The notes: generated by a model from the sequence alone, not told the origin. Counted from the stretch's first letter, positions 54,216-64,000 are shown. The stretch: DNA of 64,000 bases from Aquimarina aggregata (GCF_001632745.1 NZ_LQRT01000060.1:1-64000), one strand, 5' to 3'. Numbers and translations: made by a program.

Positions 54216-56648
54216 ATGTTTAAAAATCATCTTAAAATTGCCTGGCGAAGTCTTAAAAAACAACCCTTTTTTACTTTTCTGAACACTTTTGGATTAGCTA
54301 TCGGAATGGCAGGAGGCTTACTTATTTCATTATATATCTATGATGAACTAAGTTATGACACAATGTTTGCTGATTCTGATCAAATCTATAGAGTAAATGC
54401 TGATATTAAATTTGGTGGTGACGCGCACGAATCGGCAGAAGTATCTGCGCCAATGGCAGCAGCAATGAAAAATGATTTTTCTCAAGTAAAAGTCACCACA
54501 AGATTTAGAAATATAGGGAGTGTATTGATCAAAAAAAGCAATGCTGAGTTAAATGCAAAAGAATTACAAGGCACCTATGCAGATGCTACTTTTTTTGAAA
54601 TGTTTGGTATTGAATTATTGTATGGAGATGTCAAAACAGCTTTAACTAAACCAAATACTTTGGTGTTAACAAAAAGTGCCGCAGAAAAGCATTTCAAATT
54701 AGATGAAGCATTAGGACAGCTGGTTGTACTAGAAAATTCTGAAACATATACCATAACGGGTATTATGGATGATCTTCCACAAAATTCTTTTCTAAAAGAT
54801 CGCAGTGTTTTTATGGCTATGTCGGGATATGAAGATGCACAAGCGATGGAATGGACTAGCCATAATTATTTCACTTTTGTTAAACTTATTAAAGACACGA
54901 ATATTGATGATTTTAATTTTTTATTAGAGTCAATGATAGATAAATATATTATTCCTTATGCTCAAGCTTTTTATCCTGGAATAACCAAAGAACAATTTAT
55001 CGCTTCTGGCAACTATATTAATTATAGTATAATGCCATTGACAGATATCCATTTACATTCCAACAGAATTACAGAATTGAGTCCAAATAGTAGTATGCAA
55101 AATGTATATATTCTTTCTTTTATTGGTGTTTTCTTAATTCTTTTAGCCAGTGTAAACTTTATGAATTTATCTACGGCACATTCTCTTAAAAGAGCAAAAG
55201 AGGTTGGTGTTCGTAAAACCTTGGGTTCTAGCAGATTTGGTTTAATAAAGCAATTTTTAACAGAATCAGCGATTATTTCTTTTATCTCACTAGTCTTATC
55301 AATACTCTTGGCTGTAATAGCACTCCCTTTTTTTAATACACTATCAGGAAAAACAATTGCAATACCTTTTACAAACCCTATATTTTGGTTTATAGTATTT
55401 TTAGCTACAGCTGTACTCGGTATTTTTTCTGGAAGCTATCCGGCGTTCTTTATGTCTAAATTTATACCTGTAAAAGTATTAAAAGGATCTGCAGGAGTCA
55501 GTAATGGCGGAGGTCGGATAAGAAATTCATTAGTAATTTTTCAGTTTGCAATATCGGTTTTTCTGATTGTAAGCACCTTAGTTGTGTTTCAACAATTAGA
55601 ATTTATTCAAAATAAGGATATTGGTTATACCAAAGATCAAGTTTTAATTGTTAATGATGCATATGCAGCAGGAAATCAAGTTACTTCTTTTAAAGAAGAG
55701 GTTCAGAAGCTTGGACAAGTAGAAAGTGTATCTCTAAGTGGTTACTTACCCACACCTTCTTATAGGAATAATTCTTCATTCTTCAAAGATGGATCTACAG
55801 AACAAGAAAATGCAATAAACATGCAGACGTGGGATGTAGATCATGATTATTTAAATACACTTAAGATAGAAATTATTGCAGGACGAGATTTTAATAAGGC
55901 GTTTAGCGCTGACTCTTCGGCAATTATTTTAAATGAATCTGCAGTTGCAATTATGGGCTTACAGCCCGAAGAGGCATTAGGAATTAGGTTGTCTCGAGAA
56001 TTAGGATCAGAAAACCCTGAATTTTCTAAGGTTATTGGTGTAGTTAAGAATTTTCACTTTGAATCATTACGAGAAGATATAGGCGCATTAAGTCTTAATT
56101 TAAGCAGCTCTTCGGGATCAATGTCTGTTAAATTAGCGCCAGGTAATTTTTCAAATACAATTGCAAATATCGAGAATATATGGAATCGAGTAGCTCCAGG
56201 TCAACCCTTTAGTTATCGATTTTTAGAAGATTCTTTTAATGATACTTATCAAGCGGAAAAACGGTTAGGACGTGTTTTTATAACATTTACGATACTCTCT
56301 ATTTTAATTGCATGTTTAGGATTATTTGGATTAGCCGCCTTTAATGCAGAAAAACGGACCAAAGAAATAGGAGTGAGAAAGGTATTGGGAGCAAGTGTTA
56401 GTCAAATCTCATATAGACTAACTATAGATTTTCTGAAACTAGTAGGAATCGCTATTCTGGTTTCATTACCGCTTGGTTGGTATGCTATGAATAAATGGTT
56501 AGAAGACTTTTCGTACCGAATAGAAATTGGATGGGGAGTATTTGCTACTGCTGCTTTTTTGGCCATAATCATTTCTATACTTACTGTAAGTTATCAAAGT
56601 ATTAAAGCTGCTATTGTAAACCCTATAAAGAGTTTAAGAACAGAATAA
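54216..56648 (+). CDS. FtsX/MacB-type ABC permease, array member 5
   Basis: The 810-residue permease has coupling motifs EVGVRKTLGS near 329 (Thr-Leu and Ser differ from the usual Val-Ile/Leu and Ala) and EIGVRKVLGA near 717. Its first periplasmic domain contains an extra segment around 225-250 (IIPYAQAFYPGITKEQFIAS). The C-terminus is the same as that of member 4. Confidence 0.93.
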   Translation: MFKNHLKIAWRSLKKQPFFTFLNTFGLAIGMAGGLLISLYIYDELSYDTMFADSDQIYRVNADIKFGGDAHESAEVSAPMAAAMKNDFSQVKVTTRFRNIGSVLIKKSNAELNAKELQGTYADATFFEMFGIELLYGDVKTALTKPNTLVLTKSAAEKHFKLDEALGQLVVLENSETYTITGIMDDLPQNSFLKDRSVFMAMSGYEDAQAMEWTSHNYFTFVKLIKDTNIDDFNFLLESMIDKYIIPYAQAFYPGITKEQFIASGNYINYSIMPLTDIHLHSNRITELSPNSSMQNVYILSFIGVFLILLASVNFMNLSTAHSLKRAKEVGVRKTLGSSRFGLIKQFLTESAIISFISLVLSILLAVIALPFFNTLSGKTIAIPFTNPIFWFIVFLATAVLGIFSGSYPAFFMSKFIPVKVLKGSAGVSNGGGRIRNSLVIFQFAISVFLIVSTLVVFQQLEFIQNKDIGYTKDQVLIVNDAYAAGNQVTSFKEEVQKLGQVESVSLSGYLPTPSYRNNSSFFKDGSTEQENAINMQTWDVDHDYLNTLKIEIIAGRDFNKAFSADSSAIILNESAVAIMGLQPEEALGIRLSRELGSENPEFSKVIGVVKNFHFESLREDIGALSLNLSSSSGSMSVKLAPGNFSNTIANIENIWNRVAPGQPFSYRFLEDSFNDTYQAEKRLGRVFITFTILSILIACLGLFGLAAFNAEKRTKEIGVRKVLGASVSQISYRLTIDFLKLVGIAILVSLPLGWYAMNKWLEDFSYRIEIGWGVFATAAFLAIIISILTVSYQSIKAAIVNPIKSLRTE

Positions 56649-56653
56649 AGTCA

Positions 56654-56694
56654 TGATAACCCCGAAGATTTTTTTTAAACCTTCAGGGTTATCA
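56654..56694. repeat. Intergenic hairpin element, junction 5-6
   Basis: TGATAACCCCGAAG (56654-56667) and CTTCAGGGTTATCA (56681-56694) pair over 14 bp with a single C-A mismatch; the centre is T-rich. Confidence 0.7.
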
Positions 56695-56707
56695 AAAAAA
56701 CAAAACT

Positions 56708-59092
56708 ATGTTTAAAAATCACTTAAAAATCGCCTGGAGAAACCTTCGTAAGAGAAAAGTATTTGCCTTTATTAATATTCTTGGATTGGCATTGGGATTT
56801 GGATGTACTACTTTGATATTCTTATATGTTAGCCATCATCTGCAATTTGATACATTTCATAATAATGCGGATCGTATTTACCGTGTCGTAACCGAAGAAC
56901 ATCGTGATGATATAGAATATGATGCAGCTGTTCCTCCAGGGTTTGCAAAAGCGTTTGAGTTGGATTATGATTATGCAGAAAAAGTAGCTAGTTTTTATAT
57001 CAGAAAAAATTGGCAAGTTAATGGCTCTGATGGTAATGAGGAAAAACGTTTTAAAGAAGATATTGCATTTGCAGAACCTGAGTTTTTTGATATTTTGAAT
57101 TTTCCTTTATTAGAAAAATTAGGAGATCAAACACTTGCAGAACCAAATACGGCATATATAACAGAGAGATTTGCTAAAAAAATGTTTGGAGATCAAAATG
57201 CATTAGGGCAAACTTTTGTTCTTGATAATAATCAAACCATTTCTGTAATCGGGGTTCTTAAAAATTTACCAGAGAGAACACTTATAGAAGCTAGTATTTT
57301 TCCATCATTTAAAACATTAAAAAGTTATGATGATTTTGTGTCTAGTGGCTCTTGGGGTGGTATTAATAGTAGCTTAATGTGTTTTACATTATTAAGGCCT
57401 AATCAAAATATTGCTCAAATAGAAAATAGACTAGTAGAATTGGTGACGAAGCATCGTTCTAAAAGTAAAAATGTACATCGTTATAAATTGCAAGCGCTTA
57501 ATGATATACATTTTAATAATAAATATGGAGGAATAAATGTTAATCTGCTTTGGATCTTCTCTTTAATAGGTTTTTTCTTAATTGTAGTTGGCTGTATTAA
57601 CTTTATAAATATTTCTACTGCACAAGCATTTACACGTTCTAAAGAAATTGGAATTCGAAAAGTACTAGGAGGTTTTAGACAACATCTTTTTTGGCAGTTT
57701 ATTTCAGAGACGTTTATTATTAGCCTTTTTGCTATGGTAGTTGGTTTAGTAATTGCAGCTGCAACTTTACCATCATTTAATACACTTTTTGGACTTGATC
57801 TTTCTATACAATCACTACTAGAATTCAAAATAATAGGTTTTATAATAATATTGCTCGTAATAGTTGCTCTTTTTGCAGGTAGCTATCCTGGAATATTATT
57901 AGCAAGAATCCTTCCCACCTTAGCACTTAAAGGAAAACTAACTGAAAAAGATACTGGTGGAAAACTAACTAGAAAAATCTTGGTAACCGCACAGTTTACA
58001 ATTTCAATTGTTCTTATAGTAGCTACAGTTATTATCGGAAAGCAGATAAACTATGCTGTTAATGCTGATTTAGGTTTTGAAAAAGATGCCATTATAATGA
58101 TCGAGATTCCAGAAGATATAAAATATGTTAAGTTAAAAGGATTAAAGGAACGTATTACGAAACTTTCTGGAGTAGAAAAAATGACAGCATGCTTATCTAG
58201 CCCAGGAGCTTCTTACAATAATTGGGGTACAGGAATAAAATACAATAACCGAGCAGAGGCAGAAGAATTCTCAATTTCGGCTAAACTAGCCGATGCTGAT
58301 TACATCAAAACTTTTGGATTAGAAATAATTGCAGGACGTAACTTTTTCCCAACAGATTCGGTAACAGAATTAGTAGTAAATGAAAGGCTAGCTCAAAAAT
58401 TAGGACTTGAGTCGCCAGATGAGTTAATCGGAAAGAGAATAGAAGTAAATGGAGGAGATACCAAAGGTACCATTGTAGGTGTTGTTGCAGATTTTCATGA
58501 TCGCAATTTTCAAAGAAGTATTAGTCCAATTTTTATAGCACCTTACGTTAGTGGGTACTCTAATTTTGCAATTAAAATTCAAGGTAAAAACGCAAAATCT
58601 ACCTTGGCAGAAGTCGAAAAATTGTGGCAAGAAGTATTTCCAAAATACATTTATGAATTCACATTCATGGATGAGCGTGTCGCAGAGCAATATGCCGACG
58701 AACAACGCTTTTTATCAATGTCAAAACTGTTTTCTGCACTGGCAATTTTTATTAGTTGTTTAGGGCTTTATGGATTGATTTCATTTTTTGTAGCTCAACG
58801 TAAAAAAGAAATAGGTATTAGAAAAGTACTAGGAAGTAAGGTAAGTGATATTTTGATCTTGTTTACACAAGATTTCTTTAAACTCATTTTTGTTGCAGGT
58901 ATTATCGCATCACCATTAGCATGGTATTTTATGGATAACTGGCTTCAAAATTATCAATATAGAATCGCAATAGACTGGTGGATATTTGCCTTGGCAATAG
59001 GAAGTATAGTTCTAATCACTTTTGTGACAATAAGCTATCAAGCATTAAAAGCAGCAACCGCAAATCCTATCAAAAGTTTGAGGACAGAGTAG
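56708..59092 (+). CDS. FtsX/MacB-type ABC permease, array member 6
   Basis: The 794-residue permease has coupling motifs EIGIRKVLGG near 312 (final Gly instead of Ala) and EIGIRKVLGS near 701. It starts MFKNHLKIAWRNLRKRK and ends NPIKSLRTE. The spacer after it is 27 bp and has no hairpin. Confidence 0.93.
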   Translation: MFKNHLKIAWRNLRKRKVFAFINILGLALGFGCTTLIFLYVSHHLQFDTFHNNADRIYRVVTEEHRDDIEYDAAVPPGFAKAFELDYDYAEKVASFYIRKNWQVNGSDGNEEKRFKEDIAFAEPEFFDILNFPLLEKLGDQTLAEPNTAYITERFAKKMFGDQNALGQTFVLDNNQTISVIGVLKNLPERTLIEASIFPSFKTLKSYDDFVSSGSWGGINSSLMCFTLLRPNQNIAQIENRLVELVTKHRSKSKNVHRYKLQALNDIHFNNKYGGINVNLLWIFSLIGFFLIVVGCINFINISTAQAFTRSKEIGIRKVLGGFRQHLFWQFISETFIISLFAMVVGLVIAAATLPSFNTLFGLDLSIQSLLEFKIIGFIIILLVIVALFAGSYPGILLARILPTLALKGKLTEKDTGGKLTRKILVTAQFTISIVLIVATVIIGKQINYAVNADLGFEKDAIIMIEIPEDIKYVKLKGLKERITKLSGVEKMTACLSSPGASYNNWGTGIKYNNRAEAEEFSISAKLADADYIKTFGLEIIAGRNFFPTDSVTELVVNERLAQKLGLESPDELIGKRIEVNGGDTKGTIVGVVADFHDRNFQRSISPIFIAPYVSGYSNFAIKIQGKNAKSTLAEVEKLWQEVFPKYIYEFTFMDERVAEQYADEQRFLSMSKLFSALAIFISCLGLYGLISFFVAQRKKEIGIRKVLGSKVSDILILFTQDFFKLIFVAGIIASPLAWYFMDNWLQNYQYRIAIDWWIFALAIGSIVLITFVTISYQALKAATANPIKSLRTE

Positions 59093-59119
59093 TTATCATC
59101 ATCAATAAAACAAAAAATT

Positions 59120-61531
59120 ATGTTTAAAAATCATATTATAATTGCTTGGCGTAATCTATTAAAGAATAAGGCTTTTACCTTGCTTAATATTGTTGGCTTA
59201 TCTGTTGCAATTGGAGTAGCAATATTATTGAGCATGGCTGCTTTTTTTGAGCTTTCTTATGATAATTTTCATAAAAAAGGCGACACTGTTTATCAACTAT
59301 ACTCAGATTGGCAAATACCAGGAGGTAACGATATTAATGTACCACAGCCAATGCCACTTGCTACGGCTTTAAAAGATGAAGTACCAGGAATAAGTAAAAT
59401 TTCAAGATATCTAGATGGACATACCTTATTACTACATAATAAGAAAGAACTTACCGTGGATATGACATGGGTGGATCCTGATTTTTTCTCAATATTCTCA
59501 TTTCCATTAGAGACAGGAAATCAAGATACGCTACTTCAAGAAGCCAATACCGTTGTTATGACCAATAAAATGGCAACCACTATTTTTGGAAATAGTGATG
59601 TTATAGGCAAAACAATAGATTTATTAATAAAAGGTAAAAAGACACCATTTGTTATTACGGCTATCCTAAAAGATGTGCCAGATAATAGTACGATACAGAT
59701 AGGTGTTTTAGGTAATTTTAAGGATTCTCCAAGATATCACGAAGTGAAGAATAGATGGGATCATTCGAATCACGAAGTATATATGGAACTTCAAGAAGGG
59801 GTTTCTGTATCTCAGTTTGAAAAAAGCACAAGATCCTTAGTAAACCTTCATTTCAAGGAAGAAATAGAGAACACAAAAAGAGATGGAGCTTCTCCAGATG
59901 AAAATGGACAATTTGTTCAATTAAAGTTAAACTCATTTAAAGATGCTCATTTTAGCAATTATAAAAAAAATGAGGTAGTAGTAAGTAGAGCATTGCCTTA
60001 TGTTATACTTGGGATAGCAATTCTTTTACTTTTTATAGCTTGTGTAAATTTTGTAAACATGAGTATCGCAAAAAGCACCAACAGATTACAAGAAATAGGT
60101 ATGCGTAAAACGTTAGGCGCTGGAAAAAAACATGTGTTTTTACAATTTTGGAGTGAAAGCGTATTAGTGTTTTTGGTAACACTTCTTTTAGGAGGTTTTT
60201 TAAGTTTCTTACTGCTAGACGAATTCAAATCTTTGTTTAATACTGGAGCAACCTTTAATAACACGTTGTCATTAGGTACAATATTTGTTTTTGGGGTGAT
60301 CTTCCTTTTGTTAACGGGGATTACTGGAGGATACCCTGCACTATTACTTAGTAAACTAGGAACGTTACAAGCTCTTAAGGGTAAAGTGCAAATTAATGGT
60401 AGAGACAGGGTTCGTGATATACTCATGATCATACAATTTGCAATCGTAATCCTTTTGATAAGCGGAACTTTTGTATTGAGAGGGCAATTACAATATATGC
60501 GAACGAAAGATTTAGGTTTTAATAAAGAACAAGTAATTTCTGTGCCGCTTAACGGAAAGAGAAACGGGTATAAACTGGTAAACCTATTAAGAGAAGAGTT
60601 TAAGGATCAACCTGATATTATTAACATAACCGCATCTAGAGGTAATTTAGGAAGAGGAAGAGACGGGAGTCAATATACCAGTCAGATAGGTTTTGATTAT
60701 AAAAATCGGCAAGCGCGAAGTCATATGTTCATAGTTGATTATGATTATTTAAAAACTTTAGATATAAAATTACTTTCTGGTAGATCCTTCGATCGTAGTT
60801 TCGGGTCTGATAGCTTATCAGTAGTCATTAATGAAGCCATGGTAGAGGAGCTTCAAGAAACAGATCCTATCGGAAAAAAACTCAGAATGAATAGTATTGA
60901 TTATACTGTTGTAGGAGTCGTAAAAGATTTCAATTTCAAAAAATTAGATCAGACAATAGCACCAATGACGCTATTCATGAGCAGTCAAAAAGATGTACGA
61001 TATGCCTATTTTAAAATAGCACCTACCAATATATCCCAAACATATGATCACATTAGAAGTATCTGGAAAAAATTAGAGCCAAACGCTACGTTTTTGGGAT
61101 CCTTTTTAAACGAAAATATTGATAGGACTTTTAAAAAAGAGAGGATAATGATCACGATTATTACTAGTGGTGCTGCGATTGCAGTGTTGTTAAGTTGTAT
61201 CGGTTTACTAGCCATATCACTTTTGGTAGTTAATATGCGTACCAAAGAGATTGGTGTGCGCAAAGTAATTGGAGCAAGTGTATTTTCATTAATAGTACTA
61301 TTGGCCAAAGATTTTGTTAAACTGGTAATCATTTCATTTATAATTATTATACCAGTGGCTTGGTGGTATTCAAACCAATGGTTACAAGAGTATTCTTACA
61401 GAATGGACCTAAGCATATGGTTTTTTATAGCTGCAGGATTATCTGCCATTGGTATTGCTTTGGGAACAATTGGTTTTGGGACTATTAAAGCCGCATTGCA
61501 AAATCCTGTAAAAAGTTTGCGTTCTGAATAA
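59120..61531 (+). CDS. FtsX/MacB-type ABC permease, array member 7
   Basis: The 803-residue permease has coupling motifs EIGMRKTLGA near 324 and EIGVRKVIGA near 709. It ends NPVKSLRSE. It diverges from members 1-6 in the first bundle (VNFVNMSIAKSTNRLQ where others have NLSTARS). The spacer to member 8 is 26 bp without a hairpin. Confidence 0.92.
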   Translation: MFKNHIIIAWRNLLKNKAFTLLNIVGLSVAIGVAILLSMAAFFELSYDNFHKKGDTVYQLYSDWQIPGGNDINVPQPMPLATALKDEVPGISKISRYLDGHTLLLHNKKELTVDMTWVDPDFFSIFSFPLETGNQDTLLQEANTVVMTNKMATTIFGNSDVIGKTIDLLIKGKKTPFVITAILKDVPDNSTIQIGVLGNFKDSPRYHEVKNRWDHSNHEVYMELQEGVSVSQFEKSTRSLVNLHFKEEIENTKRDGASPDENGQFVQLKLNSFKDAHFSNYKKNEVVVSRALPYVILGIAILLLFIACVNFVNMSIAKSTNRLQEIGMRKTLGAGKKHVFLQFWSESVLVFLVTLLLGGFLSFLLLDEFKSLFNTGATFNNTLSLGTIFVFGVIFLLLTGITGGYPALLLSKLGTLQALKGKVQINGRDRVRDILMIIQFAIVILLISGTFVLRGQLQYMRTKDLGFNKEQVISVPLNGKRNGYKLVNLLREEFKDQPDIINITASRGNLGRGRDGSQYTSQIGFDYKNRQARSHMFIVDYDYLKTLDIKLLSGRSFDRSFGSDSLSVVINEAMVEELQETDPIGKKLRMNSIDYTVVGVVKDFNFKKLDQTIAPMTLFMSSQKDVRYAYFKIAPTNISQTYDHIRSIWKKLEPNATFLGSFLNENIDRTFKKERIMITIITSGAAIAVLLSCIGLLAISLLVVNMRTKEIGVRKVIGASVFSLIVLLAKDFVKLVIISFIIIIPVAWWYSNQWLQEYSYRMDLSIWFFIAAGLSAIGIALGTIGFGTIKAALQNPVKSLRSE

Positions 61532-61557
61532 TTTATTAATAAAAGGAAACGAAAATT

Positions 61558-63981
61558 ATGTATACTTTATATTTTAAAATAGCCGTTCGATACCTTTTAA
61601 AGCATAAGCTCTATTCTTTTATTAATATATCTGGATTAGCAATAGGAGTGGCTTCCTTTATTTTGATTATGGTCTATGTTAATTATGAACGTAGTTATGA
61701 TCAATTTAAAGGATCTGAACACGTATACAGGGTGTATATGGATTATTTAGAAGGCGATACTTTTGTAGCAGGTGATGCGCAATCCTATAATCTTTCTGGA
61801 CCAACATTTAAACAAGAGTTTCCAGAAGTATTGGATTTTGTACGATTTTATCAATTGGATAAAGTTACTTTTAAAATAGGGGAGCAAACGTTAGAAGAAA
61901 CCCGCGGTAGCTTAGCAGATCCGTCTTATTTCGATATTTTCAATCAAAGTCTAATTAAAGGAGATACTGCAACTGCATTAAAAGAGCCAAACTCTATTGT
62001 ACTTACCCAAACAGTAGCTCAAAAACTCTTTGGTAAAGAAAACCCTATCGGTAAAACCATATCTATTTTTTGGGGATCTCCAACCTTGGCTACAGTAACT
62101 GGTGTAATGGCAGATGTTCCCGAAAACACCCATTTTAAAATCAATTATTTATTGTCTTTTAAAACAATAAAAACATGGGATGAATTCGATGGTCAAAAAG
62201 AACTCGAGTGGAGTCGAAATAATTATTTTACCTATCTAAAACTAGATAAAAATGCAGATATAGGATTACTTCAAAAAAAAATAATAGAAAGTGATTTTGA
62301 AGATGATCCAGATGAGCGGCATAATATAGAGCCCATACAGGATATACATCTATACTCTAATAAACCCTATGAGGCAGAAGCTAATGGCAGCGTAACACGA
62401 GTAAAGTTTTTAATGGCAATTGCATTTATTATCTTAATTCTTTCTTGGTTAAATTATATTAACCTTTCAACTACTAAATCTCTAGAAAGAGCCAAAGAAG
62501 TTGGTATTAGAAAAGTAGCAGGAGCACATAAACGACAGCTCATAGGGCAGTCGCTATTAGAATCTGTAATTCTAAATGGACTGGCTATACTAGTAGCAAT
62601 AGTAATTGCTATTATAGTGCTTCCATTGTACAATTCTTTTACAGGAAAAGCATTAACCTTTGAGGTAAGTAGTTTAACTGGTATACTATTAATAATAGGG
62701 ATAATTCTTTTTGGGATGATATTGGCAGGAGTATATCCTGCAATTCTTTTAAGTAGTTATTCTCCATCAAGAGCACTAAAAGGTAAAGTTCGTACTTCTG
62801 CTAGTGGGTTACATATAAGAAAAGGACTAATCATCACACAATTCTTAGCAACCATTGTATTGTTAATCGGAACTATTGTGGTGACAAAGCAAATTAATTT
62901 TATGAAAGATCAACCCATTGGCTCAGATCTAAATCATATAATAGCGATTCATGGAGAAATTTTAAGTAAAACATCCGATTCTATACTTTTAAATGAGTTT
63001 TCTGCACTAAGCGCAGAAATGAAAAAACTACCTGTTGTAAAGTATGCAACAACTGCACAAACTTATCCAGGAGATGGATATGAAAACTTATCTTCTTTTA
63101 TGGGTATTACCTATCCAGACGGTACCGAAGAAGGAAACAAAGTATACTATAACTATAAGGTAGAAGCGGATTACTTCGATATTATGGATATTGAATTTTT
63201 AGCTGGAACAACTTTTCAATCCAATAGTAGAGGAAAAGGTACTAAAAGAGACATGGTGATCAATGAAAAATTCACAAAGGAAATAGGTATTTCTAATCCA
63301 TTAGAAGCGATAAATAAAACAGTAAAGTTTTGGGGTATAGATTGGACTATTATAGGAGTTGTAAAAGATTACCATCATTTTGGACTAAAAACCCCTGTGC
63401 AACCAATGATGATGAGGCAACAACCCACTAGAGACAATGTATTAGTAAAGTTAGATCCAAATATTATAGCTATATCAGGGTATCAAAGCGCAATCACACA
63501 ATTAGAAAAAGTTTGGTCAGAAGTATTTCCCGAAAGTATTTTTAGTTACACCTTTATCGATAAAAAATTTCAAGCACAATATGATGAAGATGCCAAATTT
63601 AGTAGTGCTTTTAGAATTTTTACAGCACTGGCAATTTTTATTGCGGCTCTAGGTCTTTTTGGATTAACCTCATACACATGTATACAACGTAAAAAAGAAA
63701 TAGGGATCAGAAAGGTCAATGGAGCCAGTATTTTTAAAATACTAAAACTATTAAATATAGATTTTATTAAATGGGTAGGAATTGCCTTTTTTATTGCTGT
63801 TCCGGTTGCTTGGTATACAATGAACTCATGGTTATCCAATTTTGCAATTAAAACTGATCTAAGCTGGTGGATATTTGCATTAGCAGGGATTATGGCATTA
63901 GGGATAACACTATTAACAGTAAGCTGGCAAAGCTTTACTGCAGCCAACAGCAATCCTGTAGATGCGTTAAGAGATGAATAA
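61558..63981 (+). CDS. FtsX/MacB-type ABC permease, array member 8
   Basis: The 807-residue permease is the most divergent of the set: it starts MYTLYFKIAVRYLLKHK instead of MFKN and ends NPVDALRDE instead of NPxKSLRxE. Coupling motifs EVGIRKVAGA near 314 and EIGIRKVNGA near 714 are present, so the fold and docking surfaces are kept. It stops 19 bp before the window end, with no terminator visible, so the array may go on. Confidence 0.92.
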   Translation: MYTLYFKIAVRYLLKHKLYSFINISGLAIGVASFILIMVYVNYERSYDQFKGSEHVYRVYMDYLEGDTFVAGDAQSYNLSGPTFKQEFPEVLDFVRFYQLDKVTFKIGEQTLEETRGSLADPSYFDIFNQSLIKGDTATALKEPNSIVLTQTVAQKLFGKENPIGKTISIFWGSPTLATVTGVMADVPENTHFKINYLLSFKTIKTWDEFDGQKELEWSRNNYFTYLKLDKNADIGLLQKKIIESDFEDDPDERHNIEPIQDIHLYSNKPYEAEANGSVTRVKFLMAIAFIILILSWLNYINLSTTKSLERAKEVGIRKVAGAHKRQLIGQSLLESVILNGLAILVAIVIAIIVLPLYNSFTGKALTFEVSSLTGILLIIGIILFGMILAGVYPAILLSSYSPSRALKGKVRTSASGLHIRKGLIITQFLATIVLLIGTIVVTKQINFMKDQPIGSDLNHIIAIHGEILSKTSDSILLNEFSALSAEMKKLPVVKYATTAQTYPGDGYENLSSFMGITYPDGTEEGNKVYYNYKVEADYFDIMDIEFLAGTTFQSNSRGKGTKRDMVINEKFTKEIGISNPLEAINKTVKFWGIDWTIIGVVKDYHHFGLKTPVQPMMMRQQPTRDNVLVKLDPNIIAISGYQSAITQLEKVWSEVFPESIFSYTFIDKKFQAQYDEDAKFSSAFRIFTALAIFIAALGLFGLTSYTCIQRKKEIGIRKVNGASIFKILKLLNIDFIKWVGIAFFIAVPVAWYTMNSWLSNFAIKTDLSWWIFALAGIMALGITLLTVSWQSFTAANSNPVDALRDE

Positions 63982-64000
63982 TCTAATAAAACAACGGTTA

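Noticed and set aside
46853..56707. Permease-junction hairpins as simple intrinsic terminators
   Set aside because: They lack a consistent U-tract, and genes continue on the same strand after each one; full termination would silence the later permeases.

Overview
The window comes from an AT-rich genome of the phylum Bacteroidota, most likely a marine Flavobacteriaceae member. This rests on gene content: a C-terminal type IX secretion (T9SS) sorting tail on a carboxypeptidase, SpvB-like and RHS proteins with flavobacterial N-termini, FtsX/MacB permeases of about 800 residues, TAnnTTTG promoter elements, the near absence of Shine-Dalgarno sequences, and short dispersed fold-back repeats. No rRNA, tRNA, CRISPR array, IS transposase or prophage was seen.

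Layout. (1) 5-9393, minus strand: a two-gene secreted RHS locus. It has a 1075-aa SpvB/YD-repeat protein, then a 1956-aa RHS protein with 15 Asp-rich MopE-like repeats and a variable C-terminal tip, then a small membrane protein that may be its immunity factor. (2) 9855-22402: housekeeping and mixed genes. These include yicC-gmk-nadD, an M57 protease lipoprotein, a HemJ-like protein with a GNAT acetyltransferase, a GIY-YIG endonuclease flanked by two fold-back repeats, a large BNR/VPS10 beta-propeller protein, a membrane-anchored AraC regulator, an overlooked 35-codon double-glycine peptide, and a PQQ-dehydrogenase / NTF2-like / ankyrin cluster. (3) 22566-27879: an M14 carboxypeptidase and a MATE-hemH pair. 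(4) 28194-36073: a small antitoxin-like ORF, a PchR-like AraC regulator and, divergent from it, the heme run hemA-hemC-hemD-(membrane ORF)-hemE-(DUF6973)-(EI24)-hemF. With hemJ and hemH the window encodes most of the route from glutamyl-tRNA to protoheme; hemL and hemB are not here. (5) 36155-37309: two small lipoproteins.

(6) 37321-63981 is the most striking region. A histidine kinase and an NtrC-type sigma-54 activator run divergently from tolC-like, HlyD-like, MacB-type ATPase and head-GIN genes. These are followed by eight consecutive full-length FtsX/MacB permease genes on the same strand. The divergent spacer holds a recognisable sigma-54 promoter and, about 100-120 bp upstream of the expected start, two palindromes centred 22 bp apart that look like the activator's enhancer sites. 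Four of the seven permease junctions carry a perfect or near-perfect hairpin whose stem sequence differs at each site while pairing is kept. I read the whole as one stress-inducible exporter system in which a single ATPase, adaptor and outer-membrane channel may serve many alternative permeases. The array reaches within 20 bp of the window end and may continue.
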